The notes: generated from the sequence alone by a model not told the origin. 64,000 nucleotides of DNA from Pararge aegeria (GCF_905163445.1 NC_053182.1:1302001-1366000); one strand, 5' to 3'. Shown: positions 32,629-44,690, numbered from the stretch's first letter. A program made the numbers and translations.

Positions 32629-32629
32629 A

Positions 32630-35600
32630 GAGTAAAAAAATGAAAACAAGATAAAAAATGTAAATTGACCGTTAATTTTAACTTCAATTATATACTTTCA
32701 TCTATGTTTCTATAACACTAAACTCAACTAAAATCCTCTTAATGTCCCTTTATATAATACTATTTTCTACCAGAAATCTTTCTCTCTTTGGAACTGCCGA
32801 TCGGTGCACTCTTATAAACACAATTTAAGGAGCATTATCTATCGTTGTAATAGTATATTTATCACTGTTTACTTATTATAGATTTATATTTATTTGGTAG
32901 TATTTTCAAATTTTATTGTATTAGTATGTAGAATTTTGTTTTTTTTTAGATATATTGAATATCCTTAGTAGTTATTATGTAGTATATTGTACGTTTCTTT
33001 GACCTATACCACAATTAAATCATCTTACTCACATCCTGGGTTAGCTGGAAGTCACAATTTATGGTACATAATTAATAAATATATAAATAAACCACAGCTA
33101 TCCCTATTTAAAAATAATTCTTGACAAATAAAAGAATCAGCTTAAGCTGAACTGTCGTTTATTTAGTGAGAGCCAATCTACCAACCTAAAAAAATATTAA
33201 AAGTCAATATAAACAAAACCACGTAAACTTGAAGGGTGGAAAGAAAAAACGATTGGAAGCCGAGATAAAACTGGTTAGGGAGACCATTTTTTTAATATTC
33301 TTGCATAAAAACTTACAACACTAAAGTATCAGTAACGTTATCTAATAAGATGACAGGCGAGACGAAACTAAATAGCCAATAGATCATTGAATCTATTGCC
33401 TTATTGATATTAATCACATCGAAGACTGCCTGCGAGTCTTTAATGGTTAGATTTATTTTAATTTTACTCTTACATGTCGAATCAATGACGCCTTCAATAA
33501 GTGTTAATGTGCAACTCCAAACAAACAATACATTTTGTTTATACAAGGATTTTGTAGTTCTTCTTATGTTCATGAAAATATTTTAAATTTTTTAGTTGTT
33601 GTGAATCTTTGCTCTTTATTTTACGCCTCTGGAATTACATGTTTTTATGGTAATTAATTATGTTAATTATCTCTATTCTTCAAAGTCTTGATAGAGTTAT
33701 TTTGCTTTGAAATTCTTATTTTTGAAAAAGAAAAATAATTAATTATTTGTCGTGTTTAATTGAATTTAGAAGTGGGGTGGTTGGTATAAAAAGCCAAATT
33801 ATGTGTTATTTTATGATCTTTTGAAAATGATAGACTAAAAGAAGCTATTGAGTTGTTTTAGAAGATTTTTACCAGCAATATTGGAAATGTACCACACAGT
33901 TCAAATGAGTTTATTAGCGTCATCAAATGTTATTGATTCTAAGAACTTGCAACTCTACCATCACTGATGATTGGTGACTCATGATCGCCAATCATCTGTG
34001 ATTCATTTTCGCGATCTTTGCACAGCAGCGTAGTCTGTCTTAAATTTTAAGCCCTTATGGATTGGTTTTGAAGATGATTTTGTTAATAGCAACTGCCCGT
34101 GGCTTCGCTTGCTTATTAATTAACGCTACTATCTAGCAATAGCAATCCAATTTTCCATTTAAGCCTCACAAAAAGTTTTAATGCTAGTTTTCAGTCTATG
34201 CCACTTCACAATGATGAAGAGCTATTTTTCTTTTCCTTTGTCTATGTTTGTCTATGATTTTTTCTTGGTCTTGAAATAGTTTATTTATGTTAGTTGCCTT
34301 TTTTTGGATTTTTTATTCTGCTACTAAACTGGGCTTACATTCGAGGTTAGTCTAAACTGAGAAACGACATTTTTTGTTTTTCACGACATGGACCTTGTGG
34401 TACCGATTATATTATTACTAGGTAGGAAGCCGTTGAAGCGTAACAAGTATTTCACGCTATAGTAATTTACCACTACAATTTATTACAGTAATTTTTTAGG
34501 AAAGATATTTTTTTAAGCTCGGTTGAAAGTATTGATAAGTTAGAAGATAGTCAAACAAGGCTGAATATGCTTGATGGTATTCAATTTGAACGAGGTTGGA
34601 AACACCGGAAGCGTTCCGCACCTTTACGGATCGTATCAGAAATGATGTCCAAAAATATGGAAAGACCAGAAATTATATATCAGTGTATCAATGTTATTAA
34701 CCCAAGTCCGGACACGGGTCTCCACCTTGCTTGCGAAATTCTACTGGACGACATACAGATACTTAAAATTTAGTCTTAAAAGTAAATTTAATTCTGAATA
34801 TTGCTTCAAATAAGAAAAGCTATTCCTTATGTAATTAAATCAGCAATACTAATGTAGAACTTTCAATTCAAGAATAAATATGCTTCTTCTAGACACTCAG
34901 GTTTTTGTAATTGCGACAGTCTGTACTATCAAAAAATTAAGATTTCTCCGTCTTATTTTGAACCTCGAATGGTTTCTTATTAGTTAAGAATATTCAGAGT
35001 CGATAATTTATGCATAAAAACTAAAAGCAGCTTCAGTCAAGCGTATAGCACTCTTAAATGTAGTCATGTTACAGTAGATGTATCACTTGTTTGGGAGAAA
35101 GCATTTATTGGACAGCAGAGATCGCATTATTCACGCTTCATGAAGTGTCGCGTGTTGACTGCCTGGTTAATATTCTGGAATTTAACACTTTGTCTGCAAT
35201 TCTTTGGACAATTTAAGAGCGTTCGGGGAAATTTTATATTTTTAAATTTTTCTGCACACTAACTTAGTTATTTTCTAATTCTGAGGTTTATCGTGGCATA
35301 TACCAGCATCACAATATTCTTTACTTTTTACTTTAGTTTAATTTTTTTTTATTTGGGTCATTTCACAATTTTCTATAGTAATGATGCAAACTAATGTTGA
35401 AAAAACGCTAGAGCGCACGTAACGTTTAAAAAATATTGACTGTTTTGCCTAGAATGAAAATATATGTTCCTTTTAATTTTGGTTAATTGTTTAATGAATA
35501 TTACTTTGAAGCAAGCTATTTAGTTTACAGCTAAATTATGAATCTTGATGCTTAATATGTAAAGTTGCATTATAATTATCTTATTTTAAAATAATGACAT

Positions 35601-35890
35601 GTATGTGATGGCTTACAAAAGTTTTTTGTTGATGTTTAAAAATACCTTTATATTTACGTCATTCCTGATACGTAAACAGCTCTTTTTTGTCCTTTACATC
35701 GCTAAGTTAAATTAAAATTTAAATTATCTTTTTGTATAATGGACTAGCAGTGTTAAGGTTTAACTTTTTGTACACAATGTCATAGTTTTTACAAAAATGT
35801 TTCCATTGTAAAGTCTAAATATAGATATTTTAAATAGATTTAGATGTATTTAAAGTTCAACTCTTTATAATAAATACTATTGCACTGTAA
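32630..35890. other. Long AT-rich stretch with no repeats recognised
   Basis: The longest stretch without a recognised element. Contains an imperfect 17-bp inverted repeat near 33960-34002 (GATGATTGGTGA arms) and a 68-codon ORF at 34567-34773 that matches nothing known. No gene called. Confidence 0.45.
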
Positions 35891-35894
35891 TTGT

Positions 35895-36003
35895 GAAAAG
35901 AGCAACTGCTGAAGTTCTTGTAGCCTTTCGGTAGAGTCTGCCCTCTGAATCGGTGCAAGAGTCACTATAAACAGACAGACCTAAAGAAAAAAAAACTGTT
36001 GAA
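35895..36003 (+). mobile_element. LINE-J 3' tail, diverged
   Basis: GAAAAGAGCAACTGCTGAAG, TTTCGGTAGAGTCTGCC, GAGTCACTATAAACAGACAG. Confidence 0.75.
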
Positions 36004-36111
36004 TGAACAACTAAGTATTATTATGATTGCTTATTGATTTTTAATTTCGAGATCACTACAACATCAATTGAACTACTGGTGAATACTACTACAAACGAAA
36101 AAGATTAATAA

Positions 36112-36367
36112 CAAAATAAATAAATATACTACGACAATACACACATCGCCATCTAGCCCCAAAGTAAGCGTAGCTTGTGTTATGGGTACTGAGATAGCTG
36201 ATGAATATTTTTTTATGAATATAATACACTTATAATATACAGATAAACACCCAGGCACTGAAAAACATTCATGTTCATCACACAAACATTTTCCAGTTGT
36301 GGGAATCTAACCCACGACCTTGGACTCAGAAAGCAGGGTCGCTGTCCACTGCGCCACTCGGCCGTCA
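36112..36367 (-). mobile_element. SINE-A, full length
   Basis: Tail AATAAATAAATATACTACG, ACACATCGCCATCTAGCCCC, GTTATGGGTACTGAGA, then GTGGGAATCTAACCC (B box) and CACTGCGCCACTCGGC (A box), all reversed. One of the best preserved copies. Confidence 0.9.
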
Positions 36368-36369
36368 AA

Positions 36370-37060
36370 AAAAACATACTGGTTTGGTTTAGGTATTGCA
36401 AGAATTGGACCGGAATAATAGTTGATGATATACTTTATTTGGTCCCCAAAACTATGCCAGTAATTTCATAAACGAAGACTAAAAAGAAGTCTGTTTTTAT
36501 GCTTGAACTTTGAAAAAAAAAGTATTTATAAAACTTAAGTGGATCAGTTAGAGACCTGATTAATAACATGAAATTGAACATTCCAACGTGTTAGGCGAGA
36601 TTTATTTGTTACTTAAGTACAACCGAATCCGGTGGCGGGTTCTGTTTACGACTACTTGAAGAGACCGACACGACTTAGGTTTGTAAATGCAAGAGTGTAT
36701 TATGGCATACAAGTGCTTTTAAATATCCAATATTTTGCAATGCTGCTTTAGCTGTGTTTTGGTATAAAATACTGGTATTTCTATTTTATTTGATACCAAA
36801 AACTAGTCAGAAGTTTTAAAAAACCAATGTCTGAAAAATATTGCTACAAAAAATAGAAGCACATATTTATTAAAGTAGAATATTGAATGTGCCGTAGTAA
36901 GTTCATAATGAAAATAAGCATATGATATGAATTCCAATTTGTTACTACTGGAATTAAGCTATATTGTTTTTTTTTTTTATTTAGTCTTAATTGCAAGTGA
37001 TTTGCCGTTGTTTGTTATGAAAGTCCATTATTTTTTTTTTCATAAAAACTTAAATAATTT
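36370..37060. other. AT-rich DNA, nothing recognised
   Basis: Several poly-T tracts. No gene or shared repeat. Confidence 0.5.
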
Positions 37061-37065
37061 GGATT

Positions 37066-37345
37066 GTTCAAATTCAAATTCTCAATTTCTTTGTTCATGT
37101 AGGCCTATCATAGGCACTTATGAAGCGTTCATACAAATATGTTTACATAATTGTAAGGGGATGGTGATAACTTCGTTCGCCAACTTAAATCTTAAGCTAC
37201 GAGGGTTCCAAACGCGTCCTGGTCTAAGGAGAGTCCACAACAAACTTAGCCGGGTAAATATTTTTTTTGTTATCACCATCTCACAGTTTATTTAGCTATG
37301 AAGCCAGAGCAGTTCACACCCAAGCTTTTTTATCGTTTAAGTTTG
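37066..37345 (-). mobile_element. LINE-K: end of ORF2 plus full 3' UTR
   Basis: Reverse reading: AAAAAAGCTTGGGTG (KAWV end), GTGAGATGGTGATAAC, TAAGTTTGTTGTGGACTC, CCTCGTAGCTTAAG, TTATCACCATCCCCTTAC, GCTTCATAAGTGCC and a TTTGAATTTGAA tail. The most complete LINE-K UTR here. The ORF visible across it on the plus strand is not a gene. Confidence 0.8.
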
Positions 37346-37349
37346 TTGA

Positions 37350-37935
37350 AGATTGTTAATTAGTTTGACGGCTATATGATAAAAAAATCGTCAATAAAAC
37401 ATCAACAATTTCAAATTAGTAATTATCGGAATAGAAATTGTTTTTTTTTCATTGCTTAGTAAAAAATATGTCGTTTAGTCGTGTTGTATAAATCGCATCA
37501 TGATTAGACTGTTTTCTTGCGGCCATGCGCAGGCGCAAGCACTTGACCATTGTTCCCTCTCGAGTGGCATTCCAGCCGTGGACATTGCCCTTACCGGCCG
37601 CATTGATTACTGAAATCATAATATAATATGAAAAAAATCTATTATTCATTTCATGTCGCCATTGTATGGTGAAATTTTTATATCAGTTGTTGGTTTGGTG
37701 ATTGTACTTATATATATATATTGGCGCTGGATATCGAAGTAGTACAAACTCTTTGCAACTTTACTCTTTGCAAAGGCCTAGCTTAGCTGGACCGCGTACC
37801 CTATAAATTCATCGGTATTCTAGAATTGTTTATATGTATTAAAATGTCAAACTTCGAATTTATTTGTTTATAAATTTTTATGATTTTTTTGAGCCAGTTT
37901 GATCCTCTGCAGAATCTCCAATACGAGTTATGAAT
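37350..37935. other. Unique DNA, nothing recognised
   Basis: 37500-37610 is less AT-rich (GCGGCCATGCGCAGGCGC). A 66-codon minus-strand ORF crosses it but matches no family. Confidence 0.4.
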
Positions 37936-37939
37936 GTTT

Positions 37940-38062
37940 AAGGGTAGGCTTTTTATAACTCTTGCAATGCCTATCCTTAAGGTTTTTATAACTCGTACTG
38001 GGGATTTTCTTCATTTTATATCATCTGCATACCCTGTGCATACCCTCTATGTACGCCACGCC
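37940..38062. mobile_element. MITE-T, half element
   Basis: GGTTTTTATAACTCGTACTGG, TTCATTTTATATCATCTGC, CATACCCTGTGCATACC, CTCTATGTACGCCAC match the right half of 44691-44876. The other end is missing. Confidence 0.65.
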
Positions 38063-38585
38063 ATGATATATACCCTTTTCATTCGGAGAACCGTGCGCTC
38101 TATTAGGCCTGATAATGATTTGTGGAGCGGAATAACAATATTAACTAAAAACCCGCCTAAAATTACTGTGAAATGGATAAGCCGCGATATAAATACATGG
38201 TCGTTATCAGCACAAACATCCAACATTCTGAAAGGGTGCTACCCACCGCCTGTTGCTAGCTAATAAAGAGATGCTTATCAGTGCGCCTTCGCAGCCTTGC
38301 CGGACGGATGCTGCCCGCGATCGCTGCGTAAATACGAACCGAATGTTTCTGTCAATGCCACAAAGTTAGCAGGAAACCTTCCCAGTTCGAAATCTTAACT
38401 TCTAAACAAATATTATAAACACAAATGATGAATTTATTGAGAGCTATTCTATCATACAATTTTTAGGAATTCTTATGTCTTAAATAAAATATAGCCTATA
38501 TGGCTATGCATATCGGCTACGAAAGGTGCAGAAGTCCTTAATGGGTTTGACTATACGCTCTTGTAACATGATTCTGAAGGTAATT
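38063..38585. other. Unique DNA, no gene called
   Basis: A 109-codon ORF starting in MITE-T at 37934 extends to 38263; its second half (KITVKWISRDINTW) is outside the MITE but unrecognised. Chimeric frame, most likely not a gene. Confidence 0.35.
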
Positions 38586-38587
38586 CT

Positions 38588-38800
38588 AATAATAAATAAT
38601 AAATAAATATACTACGACAATACACACATCGCCACCTAGCCCCAAAGTAAGCGTAGCTTGTGTTATGGGTACTAAGATGACTGATGAATATTTTTATGAA
38701 TTATATATACATAAATACTTAGAAAATACATATAAACACCCAGACACTGAAAAACACTTAATGCTCATCACACAAACATTTTCCAGTTGTGGGAATCGAA
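38588..38800 (-). mobile_element. SINE-A, head truncated
   Basis: Same 3' half as 36112-36367 but ends at the B box (GTGGGAATCGAA), so the element is 5'-truncated. It abuts LINE-J sequence. Confidence 0.85.
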
Positions 38801-38802
38801 TT

Positions 38803-38930
38803 CTGACGTACCAATGCATAAGTTCAAAACAATGAGTTGAAAAAAATATTAGGTAAAGCGTATTTGTAGTTATTATACAATTTCTGAGTTTCTTTAAGAC
38901 AAGGCGAAAGCCGCTACCACAAAATTAGGA
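38803..38930 (+). mobile_element. LINE-J ORF2 C-terminal remnant
   Basis: ACCAATGCATAAGTTCAAAA equals the start of the 17413 segment; later codons read YYTISEFL, then a stop and DKAKA. Frame broken. 3' UTR absent. Confidence 0.65.
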
Positions 38931-38934
38931 CGCT

Positions 38935-39390
38935 TTTTTCCGAAAGAAATTTATACTTTCATACTATTTTGATTATTTTGTGTCAGGGTTTTTCTTTAAC
39001 TGCGCAGATCCTTGCTGATGTATAAAACTTTGCTACAAATTGTCAAAAACGTTTGTACCAAAAATTCAAACACAGTTTAATATCATAGTTTTTTAAACAT
39101 GATAATGAAAGATTTTAGTGGTTAATCAACGTTTATAAAAAATGAAATGTTTACTTACCACGACTCGTGGTCACGTCGGGACTGCGATGTTGCGATACGT
39201 CGAAATATCGACATATCTCAAGATATAACTATTTTTATTTTTAACTGTTAATAGTATTTATAATACAGCAGATTAGTCGAGGCGTGTGTCGGTGAGTAAG
39301 ACCTAGGGGGTCGCCAGCTGGCTGCAATTGAGCAAATGAAGTCGGCGCCATGCCTATAACCACTGCAGTAATGTACTTCCTAAGGCAAAC
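38935..39390. other. Unique DNA with a short palindrome
   Basis: ACCACGACTCGTGGT (39159-39173) is a 7-bp-arm palindrome; CGAAATATCGACATATC follows. Possibly the end of an unrecognised MITE. Confidence 0.4.
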
Positions 39391-39394
39391 GAAA

Positions 39395-39550
39395 TATGAA
39401 TGAATGAATGAATGAATGAATGAATGAATTTACTTTTATTGCACACCACAAAAAGTACATAGAAAAATGAGAAAAGTATAACAAAACAAGGTATACTGGG
39501 CGGCCTTATCGCTTCATAGCGATTTCTTCCAGGCAACCAATGGCGAAGAT
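39395..39550 (-). mobile_element. LINE-L: last codons, 3' UTR and (AATG)n tail
   Basis: Tail of seven or so AATG units (39391-39428), then TTTTATTGCACACCACAAAA, GGGCGGCCTTATCGCTTC and ATTTCTTCCAGGCAACCAAT. Reverse translation of the last block reads LPGRNRYEA-like residues. 5'-truncated. Confidence 0.85.
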
Positions 39551-39889
39551 AAAAAACAGGTACAGAAAATAGTTATGAAAATAATAAATATGTGAGAAAT
39601 GAGTATTTAGTAATGAGCTTTTACTTATTTTGTTATCTGTAGACATATGCAATATTGTTATTTATTGAAAACTAGAGAATAGCCCCGATTTTGCACTGGT
39701 AGTTACTTGTGATCAATAATACCATTCCGCAGTAAGTTAATTTAATCTATCTCGTGATTTTTAGGAAACTTTTGCAATTAAATCGGACAAAAATATGTTT
39801 CTTATGACATCGCATTATACACATCTTTGAACTCATTTGCTTTTATCTACTATAAGAACATAATTATATATAAAACATACTATATTTAG

Positions 39890-40000
39890 CAGTTGACAGT
39901 ATTTATTTTAACTGTAAGTTTTTCAACGGTTACCATAAAATGAGGTAAATGGGAAAAGTTTGTGAGCTAGCAACATTACTCGGGTGGTAAGTGAAGTGAA
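39890..40000 (-). repeat. U2 repeat fragment
   Basis: TTTAGCAGTTGACAGTATTT, AACGGTTACCATAAAATGAG, AAAAGTTTGTGAGCTAGC and ACTCGGGTGG match U2 in reverse. Confidence 0.65.
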
Positions 40001-40059
40001 ATATCTTGTTAATTCTGTGGCTAAAAACTTTTATTTAACTTGAACCCTCTTTCTTACTG

Positions 40060-40135
40060 GCTCTATGTGTTCTTCTTTTCTGTTGTCTTTTTTTATTTTT
40101 GTGGTGACACAGTAAAAGTGTATTCATTGATTCAT
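40060..40135 (+). mobile_element. LINE-L 3' tail remnant
   Basis: TTTTTGTGGTGACACAGTAA, AAAGTGTATTCATTGATTC. Confidence 0.6.
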
Positions 40136-40139
40136 AATT

Positions 40140-41025
40140 TAAACACCGTATTGCTTATTGCTTTTGCTTTGTTTTATAGTATGTAAAGATTTGCAATAAA
40201 CTTACTGTAGCGGTCTCCACATCACCAAACTAGATGGCGCCACAAAAATTCTGCATCGCGCTAACGAAGTGTCACAATAATTTACCATACATACTACTTC
40301 AAAAGATGGAAAGGGTGATTTTCCTATTGTTACGGTCTAGCGTATCATCGTAGCTCCCGTACAACTACTCAGGTACTAACTTATTTTGTTATCTTTATTT
40401 TCTTTATGTATAAATTTCAAAAAATTATATTAACTATCGCCAAGGCCTTGACTGACAACTTTTTCTTCTGTGGATGCCTCGATTTTGGCCATCCTATAAA
40501 TAAATATAAGAAGAAGCAAGGAAGAAATCGAATACATGCGTTACTTACCGATAAAATAATTATAGGAATATTAATAGATACGGCAATAACGCCATACTAG
40601 CGTAAACAAAAACTTTTATCTCCCCAGATGTTTATATCGCGTTTTATGAACTTTCCTCCAAAGTCACGCAGCAAACCGTTATGAAAAAAGTTTATGGTCT
40701 CCTATCTATAGTTTATCGCTGGTGTCGGACAAACAAATAGTTACTTTTATCAGTACCCTTAATATACGATATGAATGCTCGCAAACGTGTAGTCGCTTTC
40801 GCGCATCGAAACATTAAACCGTCATAGCATAATGTACCTTATGTCAGTTATTTTAAAGTTATAAGTTCTGTACCAATTTTTTTTATTTTACAAACGTTGT
40901 TAAAACGACTAACTGTAGAGTAGCAGTGAAGTTTGAGCTTTAAAGCAATAAAAATAAGCTTCGTTTTTATACTCAAAAACGACTTTGATCGACGATTTGA
41001 TATAGTACTAATTTTCCTATTATAG
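40140..41025. other. Unique DNA, nothing recognised
   Basis: A 64-codon plus ORF at 40406-40600 matches nothing. ACTAGATGGCGCC at 40229-40241 resembles an insect CTCF core. Confidence 0.4.
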
Positions 41026-41029
41026 TATT

Positions 41030-41329
41030 AAGGACTACGTTAACGATAGAAATGCTTGGGTGTAAATTATTGCTCTAACCGGGTTGCTTCTTTAATAGTT
41101 TTTAAATGACAATGTGAGATGGTGATAACGAAAAACAAATAACAACAGGCTAAGTTTTTTGTGGGCTTCTTCTTAGCGCGTTTGGAACCCTCGTAGCTTT
41201 AGTTTTAAGTTGACGAATTTATCCATCAACTCACTCCTATGTCATATTTTACATGTAATGTACGCATCAAAAGTGCCATCTATGTGCCTGTTTGAATAAA
41301 GAAATATTTGACTTTGACTTTGACTTTGA
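41030..41329 (+). mobile_element. LINE-K: ORF2 end and 3' UTR
   Basis: GACTACGTTAACGATAGAAA with TGCTTGGGTGTAA encodes DYVNDRNAWV then stop; GTGAGATGGTGATAAC follows, then CCTCGTAGCTTTAG and a TTTGACTTTGACTTTGA tail. The tail repeat differs by one base from the TTTGAA of other copies. Confidence 0.8.
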
Positions 41330-41334
41330 ATGGA

Positions 41335-41560
41335 CTAAGCAGATGACCCAACTGATAGTAAATCGAAAACTGTCGCCTGTAAACAGAGCAACACTTTTCA
41401 ACTTTCCGCCCTGTGTCCATTAACCTGAGGCGTAGGTGTTGACCCTCACGTGTCTGTAACTACACCGGTAACCACTCTCTTCAGACAGCAACACAGCATG
41501 GCAACAATGCTGCTTAGCAGCAGAAAAAAGTCGAAAAACTCCTGACACGCTCTGAAACCA
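41335..41560 (+). repeat. U5 repeat, well preserved
   Basis: AGCAGATGACCCAACTGATA, CTGTAAACAGAGCAACACTT, CCCTGTGTCCATTAACCTG, AGGCGTAGGTGTTG, CAACAATGCTGCTTAGCAG. Follows directly on the LINE-K tail. Confidence 0.7.
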
Positions 41561-41597
41561 AAAGCTCTATAACTACTTAAAAAATTGGTTGTCTGTA

Positions 41598-42005
41598 AAG
41601 TCGGTTTACTGACGATAGTTGAACGTGACAACGTCGTAAGAAAATACTGATGGAATGGTTGCATTTTTCAAAAGAAAATTTTAATTTTATTTGTTTGATA
41701 GATATTATCGTTGCTATAAACAATTGACACCACATTCACTTTTCACTGCACTTCTTCACTTCCGAAAACATGTAAATGTATTATTAGAAGCTGTCCACGC
41801 GGACGCATCGCTCACTCAAGTAGGAGAGAGACAGATGTCGAACGCGGAGGCCGACTGTGCCTCTTTGTCGCTCGTTCCGCGCTCTCGCTTGCACTTCAAG
41901 CCTTGAATGGAACGCCTCATAGCGAGGTAACGCCGCATGCGTCATATTTTTTCGTGCGTGCAGCCAGCCGGCCCATCGAATTATAAGACGTTGTCACGTC
42001 AAAAA
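41598..42005. mobile_element. Probable DNA transposon with CpG-rich interior
   Basis: ACGTGACAACGTCGTAA (41623-41639) and TTATAAGACGTTGTCACGT (41981-41999) are inverted with one mismatch. The interior 41800-41960 is CpG-rich and includes a 71-codon ORF (41691-41906) without known relatives. The inverted ends favour a transposon over a promoter; a CpG-rich promoter captured between them is not excluded. Confidence 0.55.
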
Positions 42006-42249
42006 CGAGCGTTCTAATCTCGTACTAAGGGCAGCTATGGTAAGGTTCGGTCGAGCATAGTTGCGCGTTGGCTGCATCACGCACGCCTTGAATATTGATG
42101 AATTATTATAACTGGATACTCATCCGCCTGTCACCCAGCTTGCGAATGCTTTGGCTTTTGTCCTCTTAGGTGCGTGATTAAAAGCTATAAGCACTGCTCG
42201 TCAGATCACTAAAACTTCTCTATTTCGGAGTATTCATTGACGAAAAGGA

Positions 42250-42400
42250 AATTGACGAACAGGTGGCTCACCTGATGGTTAGTGGAAAACAACTCCTATA
42301 AACAGATGAACACTTTGCTAGGCATGCAGGGAAGATGTCCTACAAAGTGCCATTAGTGTTAAGCCTTATGTAATTTCACCAGCAACTACGCTCTTCAGAT
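42250..42400 (+). repeat. U5 repeat, diverged
   Basis: AGGTGGCTCACCTGATGGTTA, TCCTATAAACAGATGAACAC, GCATGCAGGGAAGATGTCC match the first half of U5. Confidence 0.65.
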
Positions 42401-42501
42401 AGGTTCCTGGACCCTGCGTTCAGGTCTTGACAAGAGTTTTTAGGTATTTTGTTTTCTCTGGTAAAAGAAATTTAGTAACAGCCTATGACGATTCCGTGTA
42501 T

Positions 42502-42920
42502 AACTTTTTCTCGTTGACTTGTTTGTTAAGTCTGAGCAAACTCAAGGAACGCTCCATTAAGAGGTAAAGTGGTAAAATAAGACAAATTATGACAAACACA
42601 TAACTATGTCTCATTTTACCTGTTCTTTAATTCTGAAAGCCAAATTAAACTAGATCCTTGCCTCAGCCATAAAACGTGATAGATTTTTGTCGCAAATAAC
42701 TTGGTCTCGCTTTAAATGTTCTTTAAGTCTAGGAAAAGCCAAAGTAGACTATAAAGATTTTACTCTTCGTGTAAAAACTAAATAGATTTATGTAAAACAA
42801 ATGACTTTGACTCGTTTTAAATGAACTTTAAGTCTGAGCAAAACCAAAGTAGGTAAATGCTCAACAGGTAACTTTGTCTCGTTTTAATTTTTTCTTAAGT
42901 CTGAGCTTAGTCAAAGACGT
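42502..42920 (+). repeat. Degenerate tandem array, ~100-bp spacing, five cores
   Basis: A ~50-bp core (AACTTTGTCTCGTTTTAAAT, then CTTTAAGTCTGAGCAAAACC and AAAGTAG) begins at about 42502, 42602, 42698, 42803 and 42870, so the spacings are 100, 96, 105 and 67. The cores are diverged from each other but keep the same order of blocks. Matches no family known to me. Could be an old satellite or a cluster of binding sites. Confidence 0.75.
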
Positions 42921-42924
42921 ACTC

Positions 42925-43295
42925 TTTATGGTTCACAGCTGTATACTGACGGTACTGTAGGCCCAGTTTATGCCTATCTTATCTGGTATCGGCGGTCTGG
43001 TTTCGATTACGAGCCGCTCTGTACAAACACAATGGGCAGTTTATCTAAGCCCTGTTCTGGCGAGCGTTACTTATTTGGAGCGTAACGCGAATAAGCATTA
43101 ATGAGATCTGTAAGTTAGCTGGATTCAGTTATTTCGAGTTCACGTTATTGATCTGTTCTTGTTTATTGAACCGAGTAATTAAAGCGGTTACAGCAATTTC
43201 GTTTTCGACTTAATATACATTTTTTGGTATCGTTATCTACTTGCTGTACAAAATGCCTTGGTTATGATAGATCCTCATACAAAAATCAAAATTAC
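42925..43295. other. Unique DNA, nothing recognised
   Basis: No shared repeat. Confidence 0.5.
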
Positions 43296-43301
43296 AAAAG
43301 T

Positions 43302-43470
43302 TTAAATTCAAAATTCAAGTATTTTATAAGCAATTTTGAAACGTCAAGTCAGTCAGTGTGTAGTGACTCTATCACCGGTTTTGAAGGCAGATTCCCCTGA
43401 GTAGAGCCGGCAAGAAACTCAGCAGATTGCTCTTTTCGAACATCATTGTATAATTTAACAATCTTTAGAA
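43302..43470 (-). mobile_element. LINE-J 3' tail
   Basis: TTCAAAATTCAAG, AACGTCAAGTCAGTCAGTG, TCTATCACCGGTTTTG, GCCGGCAAGAAACTCAGC and ATTGCTCTTTTCG, reversed. Confidence 0.8.
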
Positions 43471-43570
43471 TCTTGCGACTATTTTGAACTATTTGAAGTA
43501 CCTAAGAAAAAGGCTTCTCTGGCTTTAATTTTACATGTGCTTTCTTCTTTTGTTATGAAACGTAATCTTT

Positions 43571-43893
43571 ATCATCATCATCATCATCATCATCATATAA
43601 ACCCATAAACGGTTCTCTAAAGGGCACGGGTCTCCTTTCACAATCAGAAGGGTTTAAGCAATAGTCCACCACGCAGACCCGGTGCGGATTGGTGGACTCC
43701 ACACGCCTTTGAGAATATTATGAAGAACTCTCAGGCTCAGGCAGGTTTCCTCACAATGTTAACCTTCACGGTTGAAGCAAGTGCACTTTTAATCACTTAA
43801 AACGCACATAACTCAGAAAAGTGTTGCGTGCTGAGATTCTAACTTGGTCTACTGAAAGTGAAACCGAAGTCGTAACCACAGAGCTATCACAGC
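43571..43893 (-). mobile_element. SINE-B, full length, with ATC tail
   Basis: ATC microsatellite tail (43571-43596), then GGGCACGGGTCTCCTTTC, GTCCACCACGCAGACCC, ACACGCCTTTGAGAATATT, GAAACTCAGAAAAG-like head side and AGAGCTATCACAGCT (A-box region), reversed. Confidence 0.8.
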
Positions 43894-43899
43894 TACAAC

Positions 43900-44685
43900 A
43901 TCTTACATGTACCTATTATATATATAATACAATTTTAAGCAATGGAAACAATGATAAAGACATTTGACACAGTAATAAAGATTTTTTAATAACATAGGCA
44001 ATAACTTTTAACGATCTATAATAACAATATAGAAGTTATAACCCGGAATCTTTAGCTGCAACCCACGCAGTAGTGTCGCGAGGCCATCAAATTGCATCAA
44101 TTATCTCAGTTTGGGAGTAATTCGTAACGGACCGACGGACGGGCAGCGGGAAGCAGGCGAGGAGTGTTAATTGTTCTTTAATTGAATGGAATTAACCAAC
44201 ATGGCAAGATAGCCTCGCTGATATCTTGTTTGAACTAAGAAATGGCTTTAAATGGAGTTAACATGGCGTCGTTTTGCTCTCGTATAAATCTTAAATGCAA
44301 CATTTAGGAATTATCTAGATGGAATAAAATATTTTTGCCGACGATGCGGTACTGTTGCGGTTATCTGAGTCATTCTATTTTATCGTTCAACGTTCAGAGC
44401 TCTCGTTTATCCATGTATATGTAAGTAAAATGCGTAAGATGTTCGTAAAATGAATAGTGAGGGATCTGACAGGTGAACACAGGTAATAAACAATGCTCCG
44501 AAATAAACTGAGCAGTAGAATATGATGATGTTGAGTAAAGAAAAAGTTGCTTGGAAGCAGGTCGCCTAGCTTTTATGCCCAAGAAAGAAATATTATTGTT
44601 AAATTATAATTATAATTATAGATGTTGCTGGAAATAATGTCATGGTCCCTAACTATGGGCCTAATAAGAAGGCTCAGAGTCAATT
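43900..44685. other. Unique DNA, nothing recognised
   Basis: 44120-44160 is GC-rich (ACCGACGGACGGGCAGCGGG) but short. Confidence 0.45.
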
Positions 44686-44690
44686 AGCGG

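Noticed and set aside
36927..37295. 122-codon plus-strand frame as a gene
   Set aside because: Most of it is the antisense strand of the LINE-K 3' UTR.
37934..38263. 109-codon plus-strand frame as a gene
   Set aside because: It starts inside MITE-T and runs into unrelated DNA; no known domain.
43571..43596. Functional ATC microsatellite
   Set aside because: It is the 3' tail of SINE-B and needs no separate explanation.
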